64,000 bases of DNA from Clavibacter lycopersici. Lineage in GTDB: Bacteria; Actinomycetota; Actinomycetes; Actinomycetales; Microbacteriaceae. Of this stretch, positions 10,931-18,862 are shown piece by piece. The stretch covers positions 1 through 64,000 of the forward strand of contig NZ_QWGT01000001.1 in the NCBI RefSeq assembly GCF_003576405.1, written 5' to 3'. The translations under genes were made by a program, and so were the position numbers. The notes under the pieces are model-generated. The model saw only the letters and a list, made by a program, of their open reading frames with translations. It was not told where the DNA came from and made no database searches. How positions within the stretch are numbered: position 1 is the stretch's first letter; every line of letters starts with the position of its first letter.

Positions 10931-12379
10931 ATGACGACCAGACGAGCGAAGATCGTCGCGACCCTCGGGCCCGCGACCAGCTCCTACGAGAGCATCCGCG
11001 CCATCATCGACGCGGGCGTCGACGTGGCGCGCATGAACCTCAGCCACGGCACGTACGACGTGCACGAGGGCATCTACTCCATCATCCGGAAGGCCGCCGA
11101 CGACGCGGGCCGCGCGGTCGCGGTCCTGGTCGACCTGCAGGGCCCCAAGATCCGCCTCGGCAAGTTCTCCGACGGCCCGCACGACCTCGCCTTCGGCGAC
11201 ACCTTCGTCATCACGATCGAGGACATCCTCGGCACGAAGGACATCTGCTCCACCACGTACAAGGGCCTCCCGGGCGACGTGAAGCCGGGCGACCCGCTGC
11301 TCATCGACGACGGCAAGGTCACGCTCCGCGTGGTCTCCACCGACGGCACGCGCGTCACGACCACCGTCGAGGTGGCCGGCACCGTCAGCAACAACAAGGG
11401 CATCAACCTCCCGGGCGTCGCGGTCAACGTGCCCGCCCTCTCCGAGAAGGACGAGGCGGACCTCCGCTGGGGCCTCCGCCTCGGCGCGGACCTCATCGCG
11501 CTGAGCTTCGTCCGCGACGCCAGCGACATCGTGCGCGTGCACGAGATCATGGACGAGGAGGGCCGCCGCGTCCCCGTCGTCGCCAAGGTCGAGAAGCCGC
11601 AGGCCGTCGACGCGCTCGAGGAGATCGTCGACGCGTTCGACGCGATCATGGTCGCCCGCGGCGACCTCGGCGTCGAGCTGCCGCTCGAGGCCGTGCCGAT
11701 CGTGCAGAAGCGCGCGGTCGAGCTCGCCCGCCGGAAGGCCAAGCCCGTCATCGTCGCCACGCAGATGCTCGAGTCGATGATCACCAGCCCGCGCCCCACG
11801 CGCGCCGAGGCCTCCGACTGCGCCAACGCCGTGCTCGACGGTGCCGACGCGCTCATGCTGAGCGGCGAGACGAGCGTGGGCGAGTTCCCCGTCGTCACCG
11901 TGAAGACCATGGCCCGCATCATCGAGTCCACCGAGGAGCACGGGCTGGAGCGCATCCCGAAGCTCGGCACGCGCCCGTTCACGCAGGGCGGCGCCATCAC
12001 GCTCGCGGCCGCCGAGGTCGCCGAGTTCGTCGAGGCGAAGTACCTCTGCGTCTTCACCGAGTCGGGCGACTCGGTGCGCCGCATGACGCGTCTGCGCAAC
12101 GGCATCCCGATCCTCGCCTTCACGCCGAACGAGGGCATCCGCCGTCGTCTGGCGCTGTCGTGGGGCGTGCAGACGTACCTCGTGGATCCCGTCACCCACA
12201 CCGACCAGATGTTCCACCAGGTCGACGACGTGCTCCTCGCGGAGGGCCTCGCGGAGGTCGGCCAGAAGGTCGTCGTCATCGCCGGATCCCCTCCCGGCAT
12301 CGCGGGCTCGACCAACGAGCTGCGCGTCCACGTCGTCGGCGACGCCGTGAACGAGGCGGCTCCCGCGTACGAGAAGTAG
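10931..12379 (+). CDS. pyk: Pyruvate kinase
   Basis: Makes pyruvate and ATP from phosphoenolpyruvate at the end of glycolysis. 482 residues, typical for a homotetrameric enzyme. Motifs: ATLGPATSS at the N-terminus, ARMNLSHG, the metal-binding VARGDLGVELP, and ATQMLESM, followed by the C-terminal alpha/beta domain. ATG at 10931 is chosen because the protein should begin MTTRRAKIVATLG; the in-frame ATG at 10859 would add a 24-residue tail unlike the family. Two strong hairpins follow the stop codon. Confidence 0.97.
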   Translation: MTTRRAKIVATLGPATSSYESIRAIIDAGVDVARMNLSHGTYDVHEGIYSIIRKAADDAGRAVAVLVDLQGPKIRLGKFSDGPHDLAFGDTFVITIEDILGTKDICSTTYKGLPGDVKPGDPLLIDDGKVTLRVVSTDGTRVTTTVEVAGTVSNNKGINLPGVAVNVPALSEKDEADLRWGLRLGADLIALSFVRDASDIVRVHEIMDEEGRRVPVVAKVEKPQAVDALEEIVDAFDAIMVARGDLGVELPLEAVPIVQKRAVELARRKAKPVIVATQMLESMITSPRPTRAEASDCANAVLDGADALMLSGETSVGEFPVVTVKTMARIIESTEEHGLERIPKLGTRPFTQGGAITLAAAEVAEFVEAKYLCVFTESGDSVRRMTRLRNGIPILAFTPNEGIRRRLALSWGVQTYLVDPVTHTDQMFHQVDDVLLAEGLAEVGQKVVVIAGSPPGIAGSTNELRVHVVGDAVNEAAPAYEK

Positions 12380-12388
12380 CGGCACGAA

Positions 12389-12408
12389 GCGGGGGCCCCG
12401 GCCCCCGC
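12389..12408 (+). terminator. GC hairpin directly after pyk
   Basis: GCGGGGGC and GCCCCCGC form an 8-bp stem around CCCG, 9 nt past the pyk stop. No U-tract follows, as is usual in such GC-rich genomes. Confidence 0.5.
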
Positions 12409-12418
12409 GGAGACGCCG

Positions 12419-12450
12419 GAGGGCGGGCGACCACGTGGTCGCCCGCCCTC
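12419..12450. terminator. 32-nt perfect palindrome between pyk and tRNA-Leu
   Basis: The sequence reads identically on both strands across 32 nt, with the centre between 12434 and 12435. It can fold to a stem of about 14 bp in either transcript. It lies between the convergent pyk and tRNA-Leu, so a bidirectional terminator is the simplest reading. Confidence 0.75.
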
Positions 12451-12470
12451 TCGCGTTCCCTCGCGGGACG

Positions 12471-12556
12471 TGGTGCCGGATGTGGGACTCGAACCCACAC
12501 GCCCTCACGGACAGAGCATTTTGAGTGCTCCGCGTCTGCCATTCCGCCAATCCGGC
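12471..12556 (-). tRNA. tRNA-Leu (anticodon CAA)
   Basis: Read on the minus strand, acceptor GCCGGAT pairs with ATCCGGC, and the CCA end is encoded (12471-12473). The anticodon stem GAGCA/TGCTC encloses the loop CTCAAAA, giving anticodon CAA. A long variable arm (class II) precedes the T arm, whose TGTGGG stem flanks TTCGAGT. Total length is 86 nt with CCA. A possible -10 (TATCGT on the minus strand, 12573-12578) lies 16 nt upstream of the mature 5' end. The next strand-matched gene is far away, so this is a single tRNA transcript. Confidence 0.95.
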
Positions 12557-12572
12557 GCACCCGGTCCGCCCG

Positions 12573-12578
12573 ACGATA
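12573..12578 (-). promoter_or_regulatory. Probable -10 box of tRNA-Leu
   Basis: TATCGT on the minus strand ends 16 nt before the mature tRNA 5' end. A closely similar block (CGCCCGACGATAC) recurs at 12660-12671, further upstream of the tRNA. Confidence 0.4.
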
Positions 12579-12583
12579 CAGCA

Positions 12584-12603
12584 GGCATTCCGCCGATCCG
12601 GGG
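12584..12603 (-). repeat. Decayed copy of the tRNA-Leu 5' end
   Basis: On the minus strand this reads CCCCGGATCGGCGGAATGCC, close to the true tRNA start GCCGGATTGGCGGAATGGC. It is only about 20 nt long and lacks anticodon and T arms, so it is not a gene. Confidence 0.5.
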
Positions 12604-12674
12604 CACCCCGGTGGACGCGCGGATCAGGCGGCGATCCGCCGTCCCGGCGCGCACCGGCCCGCCCGACGATACCG

Positions 12675-12680
12675 TAGGCT
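12675..12680 (+). promoter_or_regulatory. -10 box TAGGCT, leaderless start of pdtaR
   Basis: TAGGCT ends 7 nt before the GTG of the ANTAR regulator, so transcription should begin at or next to the start codon. No Shine-Dalgarno sequence is seen. Confidence 0.55.
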
Positions 12681-12687
12681 CCTATCC

Positions 12688-13296
12688 GTGAGTGACCAGG
12701 AAACAGCCCCCGCAGCCCCCCGCCGTGTCGTCGTCGCCGAGGACGAGTCGCTCATCCGCCTCGACATCGTGGAGACGCTCCGCGACAACGGCTTCGAGGT
12801 CGTGGGCGAGGCCGGGGACGGCGAGACCGCCGTCGCACTGGCCACGGAGCTCCGTCCCGACCTCGTCATCATGGACGTCAAGATGCCCCAGCTCGACGGC
12901 ATCTCCGCGGCCGAGCGGCTGAACCGCAACCACATCGCGCCCGTCGTCCTCCTCACGGCCTTCAGCCAGAAGGAGCTCGTGGAGCGCGCGGGCGAGGCCG
13001 GCGCGCTGGCCTACGTCGTCAAGCCGTTCACGCCGAACGACCTGCTGCCCGCCATCGAGATCGCGCTGGCCCGGTACGCCCAGATCATCACGCTCGAGGC
13101 CGAGGTGTCCGACCTCGTCGAGCGCTTCGAGACCCGCAAGCTCGTCGACCGGGCCAAGGGCCTGCTCAACGAGAAGATGGGCCTCACCGAGCCCGAGGCG
13201 TTCCGCTGGATCCAGAAGGCGTCCATGGACCGCCGCCTCACCATGCACGACGTGGCGCAGGCCATCATCGAGCAGCTGAGCGCCAAGAAGGCCTAG
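12688..13296 (+). CDS. pdtaR: ANTAR-domain response regulator, PdtaR-like
   Basis: A two-domain regulator of 202 residues. The receiver domain (about residues 13-130) has acidic residues at 18-19, phospho-acceptor Asp63 in LVIMDVKMP, and the conserved Lys in YVVKPF. The C-terminal ANTAR domain (about 140-198) includes LVDRAKGLLNEKMGLTEPEAF. ANTAR proteins bind paired hairpins in nascent RNA and prevent termination; in mycobacteria PdtaR is phosphorylated by PdtaS. No histidine kinase gene is adjacent, so the partner must be elsewhere. The GTG start is supported by the -10 box 7 nt upstream. Confidence 0.9.
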   Translation: MSDQETAPAAPRRVVVAEDESLIRLDIVETLRDNGFEVVGEAGDGETAVALATELRPDLVIMDVKMPQLDGISAAERLNRNHIAPVVLLTAFSQKELVERAGEAGALAYVVKPFTPNDLLPAIEIALARYAQIITLEAEVSDLVERFETRKLVDRAKGLLNEKMGLTEPEAFRWIQKASMDRRLTMHDVAQAIIEQLSAKKA

Positions 13297-13329
13297 CCGC
13301 CCGGGCGCGCCCGGCGCCGCACGTGCCGC

Positions 13330-13764
13330 TCAGCGGCGCGAGCGCTCGCGGATGATGTTCGTGATCCGCACGGTCGAGAGCCGGCGTCCCTCGTCGTCGG
13401 TGAGCACGATCTCGTGCGTCGTCAGCGTGCCGCCGAGGTGGATCGCCGTGCAGGTGCCGGTGATCGTGCCGGACGAGGCCGACCGGGTGTGGCTCGCGTT
13501 GAGCTCGATGCCGAAGGCGACCCGGTCGGGTCCCGCGTGCACGTTCGCCGACATGGATCCGAGCGACTCGGCCAGCACGACGTACGCACCGCCGTGCACC
13601 ACGCCGTACGGCTGCGTGTTGCCCTCCGCGGGCATCGTCGCGACGGATCGCTCCGGGCTCAGCTCCTGGAAGACGATGCCCATCTTCTCGGCCAGCGCGC
13701 CCACGTCCTGGGGCTGGCGGAGGAGCCGGGCGGCGCCGTCGTGCTCGGGTGCGGGCTGGGTCAA
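13330..13764 (-). CDS. PaaI-type hotdog-fold thioesterase
   Basis: Likely hydrolyses acyl-CoA thioesters. The single hotdog domain of 144 residues carries the YGVVHGGAYVVLAES motif (about residues 53-67) typical of the PaaI/YbgC group. The substrate cannot be read from sequence; entF/menI-like and phenylacetate roles are all possible. The TTG start is decided by a GGAGG site 6 nt upstream. It is divergent from polA across 53 bp and convergent with pdtaR. Confidence 0.85.
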   Translation of the reverse strand: MTQPAPEHDGAARLLRQPQDVGALAEKMGIVFQELSPERSVATMPAEGNTQPYGVVHGGAYVVLAESLGSMSANVHAGPDRVAFGIELNASHTRSASSGTITGTCTAIHLGGTLTTHEIVLTDDEGRRLSTVRITNIIRERSRR

Positions 13765-13805
13765 GGGGATCCTCCAGGGCCGGGTCCGAGGTCGGCAGCC
13801 CTCTA

Positions 13806-13811
13806 TAGGCT
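13806..13811 (+). promoter_or_regulatory. -10 box TAGGCT, leaderless start of polA
   Basis: TAGGCT (within TATAGGCT) ends 6 nt before the polA GTG. There is no ribosome binding site between, so a leaderless mRNA is likely. Confidence 0.55.
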
Positions 13812-13817
13812 GGACGC

Positions 13818-16502
13818 GTGCCGAACACGGAAAAGCCTACCCTCCTCGTCATCGACGGCCATTCCCTGGCGTTCCGGGCCTTCTACGCCCTGCCGGCGGA
13901 GAGCTTCCAGAACCGCGAGGGGCAGCACACGAACGCCGTGCACGGCTTCATCGCGATGCTCATCAACCTCCTGCAGAAGGAGAAGCCCACGCACGTGGGC
14001 GTGGCGTTCGACATCTCGCGCTTCTCGTTCCGCACGCGCGAGTACCCGGAGTACAAGGGCACGCGCGGCGAGACGCCCGTGGAGTTCACCGGCCAGGTGC
14101 CGCTGCTCGAGCGGGCGCTGAAGACCATGAACATCCCCACCCTCACCAAGGAGGACCACGAGGCGGACGACATCCTCGCGACCCTCGCCACGCAGGGTCG
14201 CGAGCAGGGCTTCCGGGTGCTCGTCGTCTCGGGCGACCGGGACGCGATCCAGCTCGTCAACGACGACGTCACGCTGCTCTACCCGTCCACGCAGGGCGTC
14301 TCGCAGCTCACGCGCTACGACGCCGAGAAGGTGTTCGAGAAGTACGGCGTGCAGCCGGAGATGTACCCGGACATCGCGGCGCTCGTGGGGGAGACGAGCG
14401 ACAACCTCATCGGCGTCGACAAGGTCGGCCCGAAGACCGCGGTCAAGTGGCTGAACCAGTACGGATCCCTCGACGCCGTCCTCGAGCACCGCGACGAGAT
14501 CTCCGGCAAGGTCGGCGACAACCTCCGCGCGCAGTACGAGAACGTCATCCGCAACCGCCGCCTCAACCGGCTGCTCACCGACGTCGAGCTGCCGCTCGGA
14601 CCGGCCGACCTCGAGCGCAAGCCCATCGACGAGCCGGCCCTCCGCGAGGTGTTCGCGGTGCTGGAGTTCAAGCAGCTGCTCGAGCGCGTCCTGAAGCTCG
14701 AGGGATCCGGCGCCTCCGCCTCCAGCGAAGGCACGCCGGTGGGCGCGATCGAGCAGGAGCCGTCCACCGCGCCGCAGGCCCCGAAGCCGCAGCAGCTGCT
14801 CGACGAGGAGCTCGAGAAGTGGATCCGGACCCAGGGCGCCGCGTCGCCGCACGGCCTGGGGCTCACGGTCGAGACGCAGGACGGGAAGCCCGTCGGCTTC
14901 GGCCTCGCCAGCGCGACCGAGGCGGTGACCCTGCCGTGGCAGGAGGGCCGCGCCGACTACGCGCCGTTCGAGCGGTGGCTCGCCAGCGACGCCCCGAAGG
15001 TCATGTCCGACGCCAAGGTGCAGGTGAAGGCCATGCGCCGCGCCGGGCTCCAGGTCTCCGGGCTCGCCTTCGACGTGCTCGTCGCCGGTTGGCTGCTGCG
15101 TCCGGGCTTCACCGACAAGACCCTGGCCGCGCTCGTCAGCAGGTACCTCCTGGAGGACCTCCCCGAGCCCGACGCCAACCAGCTCGTGCCCGAGACCGAG
15201 GCGCTCACCGCCCCCGTCGAGGCCTGGTACACGCTGCGCGTCGAGCACGCGCTCCGCGAGGTGCTCGACGAGCGCACGCTCGGCGTCATGGTCGACATCG
15301 AGATGCCGACGCTCCTCGTGCTCGTCGAGATGGAGCTCCGCGGCGTCGCGACCGACCGCGCGGGTCTCGCCGAGCTGTCGGCGCAGCTGCAGGAGCGCAT
15401 CACCGACCTCGCCCAGCGCGCCTTCGCGGAGATCGGCAAGGAGATCAACCTCGGCTCGCCCAAGCAGCTGCAGGAGGTGCTCTTCGACCAGCTCGGGATG
15501 CCGAAGACGCGCGCCAACAAGACCGGCTTCTCCACCGACGCGGGCGCGCTGGCCGACCTCCAGGCGTCGAACCCCCACCCGTTCCTCGACCTGCTGCTCG
15601 AGCACCGCGACGCGAGCAAGCTGCGCCAGATCATCCAGACGCTCGAGCGCGGCATCGGCGACGACGAGCGGATCCACACCACCTACGTGCAGACCGGCAC
15701 CACCACCGGCCGCATCTCGTCGAACGACCCGAACCTGCAGAACATCCCCGTCCGCACCGAGGAGGGCCGCCGCATCCGCAGCGCCATCCGCGTCGGCGAG
15801 GGATACGAGACGCTGCTCACGGCCGACTACTCGCAGATCGAGATGCGGATCATGGCGCACCTCTCCGGCGACGAGGGCCTCATCGAGGCGTTCGCGGCGG
15901 GGGAGGACCTGCACCGGTTCGTCGGATCACGCATCTTCGGCGTGGAGCCCGCGGAGGTGAGCGCCGAGATGCGCACCAAGGTCAAGGCCATGAGCTACGG
16001 CCTCGCGTACGGCCTCAGCGCGTTCGGCCTGTCGAAGCAGCTGCGCATCCCGTCGTCGGAGGCGAAGCAGCTGATGACCGACTACTTCGCGCGCTTCGGC
16101 TCGGTGCGCGACTACCTCCGCCAGGTGGTGGAGGAGGCGCGCGCGGCCGGCTACACGGAGACGATCTTCGGCCGCCGCCGCCCGTTCCCCGACCTCAACA
16201 GCCCGAACCGCGTGCTCCGCGACAACGCCGAGCGGGCCGCCCTCAACGCCCCCATCCAGGGCTCTGCGGCCGACATCATGAAGATCGCGATGATCCGCAT
16301 CGAGGCCGACATGCGCGAGCGCGACATGGCCTCGCGCATGCTGCTGCAGGTGCACGACGAGCTCATCCTCGAGGTCGCCGCGGGGGAGTGGGACGCGCTC
16401 GAGGCCATCGTCACGGACCGCATGGCCCACGCGGCGGACCTCCGGGTGCCGCTCGAGGTGCAGGTGGGCCGCGGCGACTCGTGGGCCGCCGCCGCGCACT
16501 GA
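13818..16502 (+). CDS. polA: DNA polymerase I
   Basis: Gap filling and Okazaki fragment processing. 894 residues: N-terminal 5'-3' nuclease (about 1-300, with LLVIDGHSLAFRAFYA and VSGDRD), a degenerate 3'-5' exonuclease-like domain (about 320-490), and the polymerase domain. Polymerase motif A is DYSQIEMR (Asp670), motif B is KAMSYGLAYG, and motif C is VHDE (Asp847). The exonuclease region reads LTVETQDGKPVGFG where an active enzyme has DTET, so proofreading is probably absent, as known for other actinobacterial Pol I. GTG start. Confidence 0.97.
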   Translation: MPNTEKPTLLVIDGHSLAFRAFYALPAESFQNREGQHTNAVHGFIAMLINLLQKEKPTHVGVAFDISRFSFRTREYPEYKGTRGETPVEFTGQVPLLERALKTMNIPTLTKEDHEADDILATLATQGREQGFRVLVVSGDRDAIQLVNDDVTLLYPSTQGVSQLTRYDAEKVFEKYGVQPEMYPDIAALVGETSDNLIGVDKVGPKTAVKWLNQYGSLDAVLEHRDEISGKVGDNLRAQYENVIRNRRLNRLLTDVELPLGPADLERKPIDEPALREVFAVLEFKQLLERVLKLEGSGASASSEGTPVGAIEQEPSTAPQAPKPQQLLDEELEKWIRTQGAASPHGLGLTVETQDGKPVGFGLASATEAVTLPWQEGRADYAPFERWLASDAPKVMSDAKVQVKAMRRAGLQVSGLAFDVLVAGWLLRPGFTDKTLAALVSRYLLEDLPEPDANQLVPETEALTAPVEAWYTLRVEHALREVLDERTLGVMVDIEMPTLLVLVEMELRGVATDRAGLAELSAQLQERITDLAQRAFAEIGKEINLGSPKQLQEVLFDQLGMPKTRANKTGFSTDAGALADLQASNPHPFLDLLLEHRDASKLRQIIQTLERGIGDDERIHTTYVQTGTTTGRISSNDPNLQNIPVRTEEGRRIRSAIRVGEGYETLLTADYSQIEMRIMAHLSGDEGLIEAFAAGEDLHRFVGSRIFGVEPAEVSAEMRTKVKAMSYGLAYGLSAFGLSKQLRIPSSEAKQLMTDYFARFGSVRDYLRQVVEEARAAGYTETIFGRRRPFPDLNSPNRVLRDNAERAALNAPIQGSAADIMKIAMIRIEADMRERDMASRMLLQVHDELILEVAAGEWDALEAIVTDRMAHAADLRVPLEVQVGRGDSWAAAAH

Positions 16503-16549
16503 CCCGCGGATCCTCTTCCCCATCCACACCAGCACGAGGAGCACAGCGC

Positions 16550-17008
16550 ATGACGAAGGCACGACTCTCCGACCTCCTCGCCGACGGCTCCATCCGCCTC
16601 GACGCGCGCGCCGACGACCGCGAGGGCGCGATCCGCCAGGCGGGCGATGCCCTCGTCGCGGCCGGCGCCGTGGAGCCCGGCTACGTGGAGGCCATGGTCG
16701 AGCGCGAGCGGTCCGTGTCGACGTTCGTGGGCGAGGGCGTCGCGGTGCCGCACGGCACGCTCGCCGCGGGGCGCGACCTCGTCCGCGCCGACGCCATCAG
16801 CGTGGTGCGGCTGCCGGACGGCGTCGACTGGGACGGGCACGACGTCCGCATCGTCATCGGCATCGCAGCCACGGGCGGCGGCCACATCGCCCTGCTGTCG
16901 CGGCTCGCGGAGATCCTGCTCGACCCCGTGCGCGCCGAGCAGCTGCGCGGGGCGACCGATCCGGCGACGGTCAGGTCCCTCCTGGGAGCCGCTACGGTCG
17001 AGGGATGA
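16550..17008 (+). CDS. Lone PTS EIIA domain protein (mannitol/fructose type)
   Basis: A single EIIA domain of 152 residues. The phosphorylated histidine is expected at His68 in GEGVAVPHG; the helix AGYVEAMVERE-type segment before it also fits the fructose/mannitol EIIA fold. Such domains carry phosphate from HPr to an EIIB, but no EIIB or EIIC lies nearby, so it may serve a distant transporter or act as a regulator. AGGAGCACAGC gives a ribosome binding site. Its last codons overlap the ATG of the next gene by 4 nt (ATGA). Confidence 0.85.
   Translation: MTKARLSDLLADGSIRLDARADDREGAIRQAGDALVAAGAVEPGYVEAMVERERSVSTFVGEGVAVPHGTLAAGRDLVRADAISVVRLPDGVDWDGHDVRIVIGIAATGGGHIALLSRLAEILLDPVRAEQLRGATDPATVRSLLGAATVEG
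16993..16998 (+). promoter_or_regulatory. -10 box TACGGT inside the EIIA gene
   Basis: TACGGT ends 6 nt before the ATG of the DUF885 gene, the same spacing as at polA, coaE, uvrB and uvrA. It would give that gene its own leaderless transcript besides readthrough from the EIIA gene. Confidence 0.4.
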
Positions 17009-18684
17009 CGACGACGCCGAAGGCCCCCCGACCGCAGACGGACATCGACCGGATCGCCGAGGGGTGGATCGACACGTCGCTCGACCTCCACCCGGAGGAG
17101 CGCGTCTACCTCGGCCGGCCCGGCCGCGAGGGCGAGTACGGCGACACCTCGCCCGCGGGCCATGCAGCTCACGCGGACGCGGCGCGCGCGGTGATCCGCC
17201 GGCTGCACGCCGCGCAGCCCGTCGACGCCGTCGACGAGGTCACGCGCATGGACCTCACGCGCGAGCTCGAGCTCGACGTCGAGATGCACGACGCCGGGGT
17301 GCACCTCTCCGACCTCAACGTGATCGCCTCGCCCGCGCAGGGCATCCGCGAGGTCTTCGACATCTCGCCCACCGCCACCGAGGGCGACTGGGAACACGTC
17401 GCCACCCGGCTCGGCAACGTCGCCGGCGCGGTCGACGGCTACATCGAGACGCTCCGCGAGGGCGTCCGCCGCGGCCAGGCGCCCGCGAGGCGCCAGATCC
17501 GCGAGGTCCTCGGACAGGTGGAGCGCCAGGCGGCGCCCGACGGCTTCTTCCGCTCCTTCGCGCAGGAGGCGCGCTCCGACGCCGGCGAGCTGCCCGCGTC
17601 GCTGCGTCAGGACCTGGGCACGCGCGCCGAGGACGCCCGGGCCGCCTACGAGCGCCTCGCCGCGTTCCTCGGATCCGAGCTGGAGCCCGCCGGCCGCGAC
17701 GCCGACGCCGTCGGCCGTGAGCAGTACGCCCTCCGGTCGCGCTCCTTCCTCGGCGCCGAGGTCGACCTCGACGAGACGTACGAGTGGGGCGTCGGGGAGC
17801 TCGCCCGGATGGTGGAGGAGCAGGAGGCCATCGCCCGCGAGATCCTCCCCGGCGCGAGCGTGCTCGAGGCCATCGCCCACCTCGACGGCGATGCGTCGCG
17901 CAAGCTCCACGGCACCGACGCCCTCCGCGCGTGGATGCAGGAGACGAGCGATCGCGCGGTGGAGGAGCTGGGCCGCACCCACTTCGACATCCCCCAGGAG
18001 ATCCGCGCGCTCGAGTGCATGATCGCCCCCACGCAGGAGGGCGGCATCTACTACTCCGGCCCCGCCGACGACTTCAGCCGCCCCGGCCGCATGTGGTGGT
18101 CGGTGCCCGAGGGCGTCACGGAGTTCGACACCTGGCGCGAGCTGACGACGGTGTACCACGAGGGCGTCCCGGGCCACCACCTGCAGATCGCGCAGGCCAC
18201 GTACAACAAGGCCGAGCTCAACACGTGGCGCCGCTTCGCGGGTACGTCGGGCCACGCGGAGGGTTGGGCCCTCTACGCCGAGCGCCTGATGCAGGAGCTC
18301 GGCTACCTCGACGACCCGGCCGACCGCCTCGGCATGCTCGACGGACAGCGCATGCGCGCGGCCCGCGTGGTGCTCGACATCGGCGTGCACCTCGGCAAGG
18401 TCCGCCCCGACGGCGAGGCCGTCTGGGACGCGGACTTCGCGTTCGACTTCATGGGACGCAACGTCAACATGGACCCGTCGTTCGTGCGCTTCGAGGTCAA
18501 CCGCTACCTCGGGTGGCCCGGCCAGGCGCCCTCCTACAAGGTGGGCCAGCGCATCTGGGAGGACCTCCGCGACGAGACCCGCCGCCGCGAGGGCGACGCC
18601 TTCGACATCCGGGAGTTCCACCGCCGCGCGCTCGACGTCGGCGGCGTCGGCCTCGACACGCTGCGGGCCGCGGTCCTCCGCTGA
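17005..18684 (+). CDS. DUF885 family protein, putative zinc metallopeptidase
   Basis: 559 residues matching the DUF885 family. The strongest motif is HEGVPGHHLQ (His385, Glu386), resembling the HExxH zinc-binding site of peptidases, followed about 35 residues later by a conserved SGHAEGWALYAE segment that could supply a further ligand. No signal peptide is seen, so it should be cytoplasmic. Substrate unknown. It overlaps the EIIA gene by 4 nt and is followed by an inverted repeat, then rpsA. Peptidase activity is inferred from the motif only. Confidence 0.85.
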   Translation: MTTTPKAPRPQTDIDRIAEGWIDTSLDLHPEERVYLGRPGREGEYGDTSPAGHAAHADAARAVIRRLHAAQPVDAVDEVTRMDLTRELELDVEMHDAGVHLSDLNVIASPAQGIREVFDISPTATEGDWEHVATRLGNVAGAVDGYIETLREGVRRGQAPARRQIREVLGQVERQAAPDGFFRSFAQEARSDAGELPASLRQDLGTRAEDARAAYERLAAFLGSELEPAGRDADAVGREQYALRSRSFLGAEVDLDETYEWGVGELARMVEEQEAIAREILPGASVLEAIAHLDGDASRKLHGTDALRAWMQETSDRAVEELGRTHFDIPQEIRALECMIAPTQEGGIYYSGPADDFSRPGRMWWSVPEGVTEFDTWRELTTVYHEGVPGHHLQIAQATYNKAELNTWRRFAGTSGHAEGWALYAERLMQELGYLDDPADRLGMLDGQRMRAARVVLDIGVHLGKVRPDGEAVWDADFAFDFMGRNVNMDPSFVRFEVNRYLGWPGQAPSYKVGQRIWEDLRDETRRREGDAFDIREFHRRALDVGGVGLDTLRAAVLR

Positions 18685-18687
18685 GCA

Positions 18688-18726
18688 CGCGCCGCGCCGG
18701 CGGGCGCTCGCCGTCCGCGCGGCGCG
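18688..18726 (+). terminator. Hairpin after the DUF885 gene
   Basis: CGCGCCGCGC pairs with GCGCGGCGCG (10 bp), with an inner CGGCG/CGCCG stem. It ends just before the rpsA -35 region. Confidence 0.5.
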
Positions 18727-18727
18727 G

Positions 18728-18757
18728 TTGTCCCGCCTCCCGGGCCGGGTCTAAGAT
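18728..18757 (+). promoter_or_regulatory. rpsA promoter (TTGTCC - 18 nt - TAAGAT)
   Basis: A -35-like TTGTCC (18728-18733) and -10 TAAGAT (18752-18757) are separated by 18 nt. A leader of about 100 nt then precedes the rpsA ATG. Confidence 0.55.
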
Positions 18758-18862
18758 CGACTGTCGCTCTTCTGCGACGACCCATCCGTCCGCCGCTCGA
18801 CCGGTACCCGCGCGGGTCCGCGCCAGCGGCCTTATTCATGCCCATCCTGGAGCACTAACTAC

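Noticed and set aside
12584-12603. tRNA fragment as an integration attachment site
   Set aside because: Integrases usually duplicate the 3' half of a tRNA. Here the 5' end is repeated, and there is no integrase or foreign-looking DNA beside it.
13301-13314. 14-nt palindrome between pdtaR and the thioesterase gene as a terminator
   Set aside because: Only five base pairs can form once a loop is allowed; palindromes of this length are common in such GC-rich sequence.
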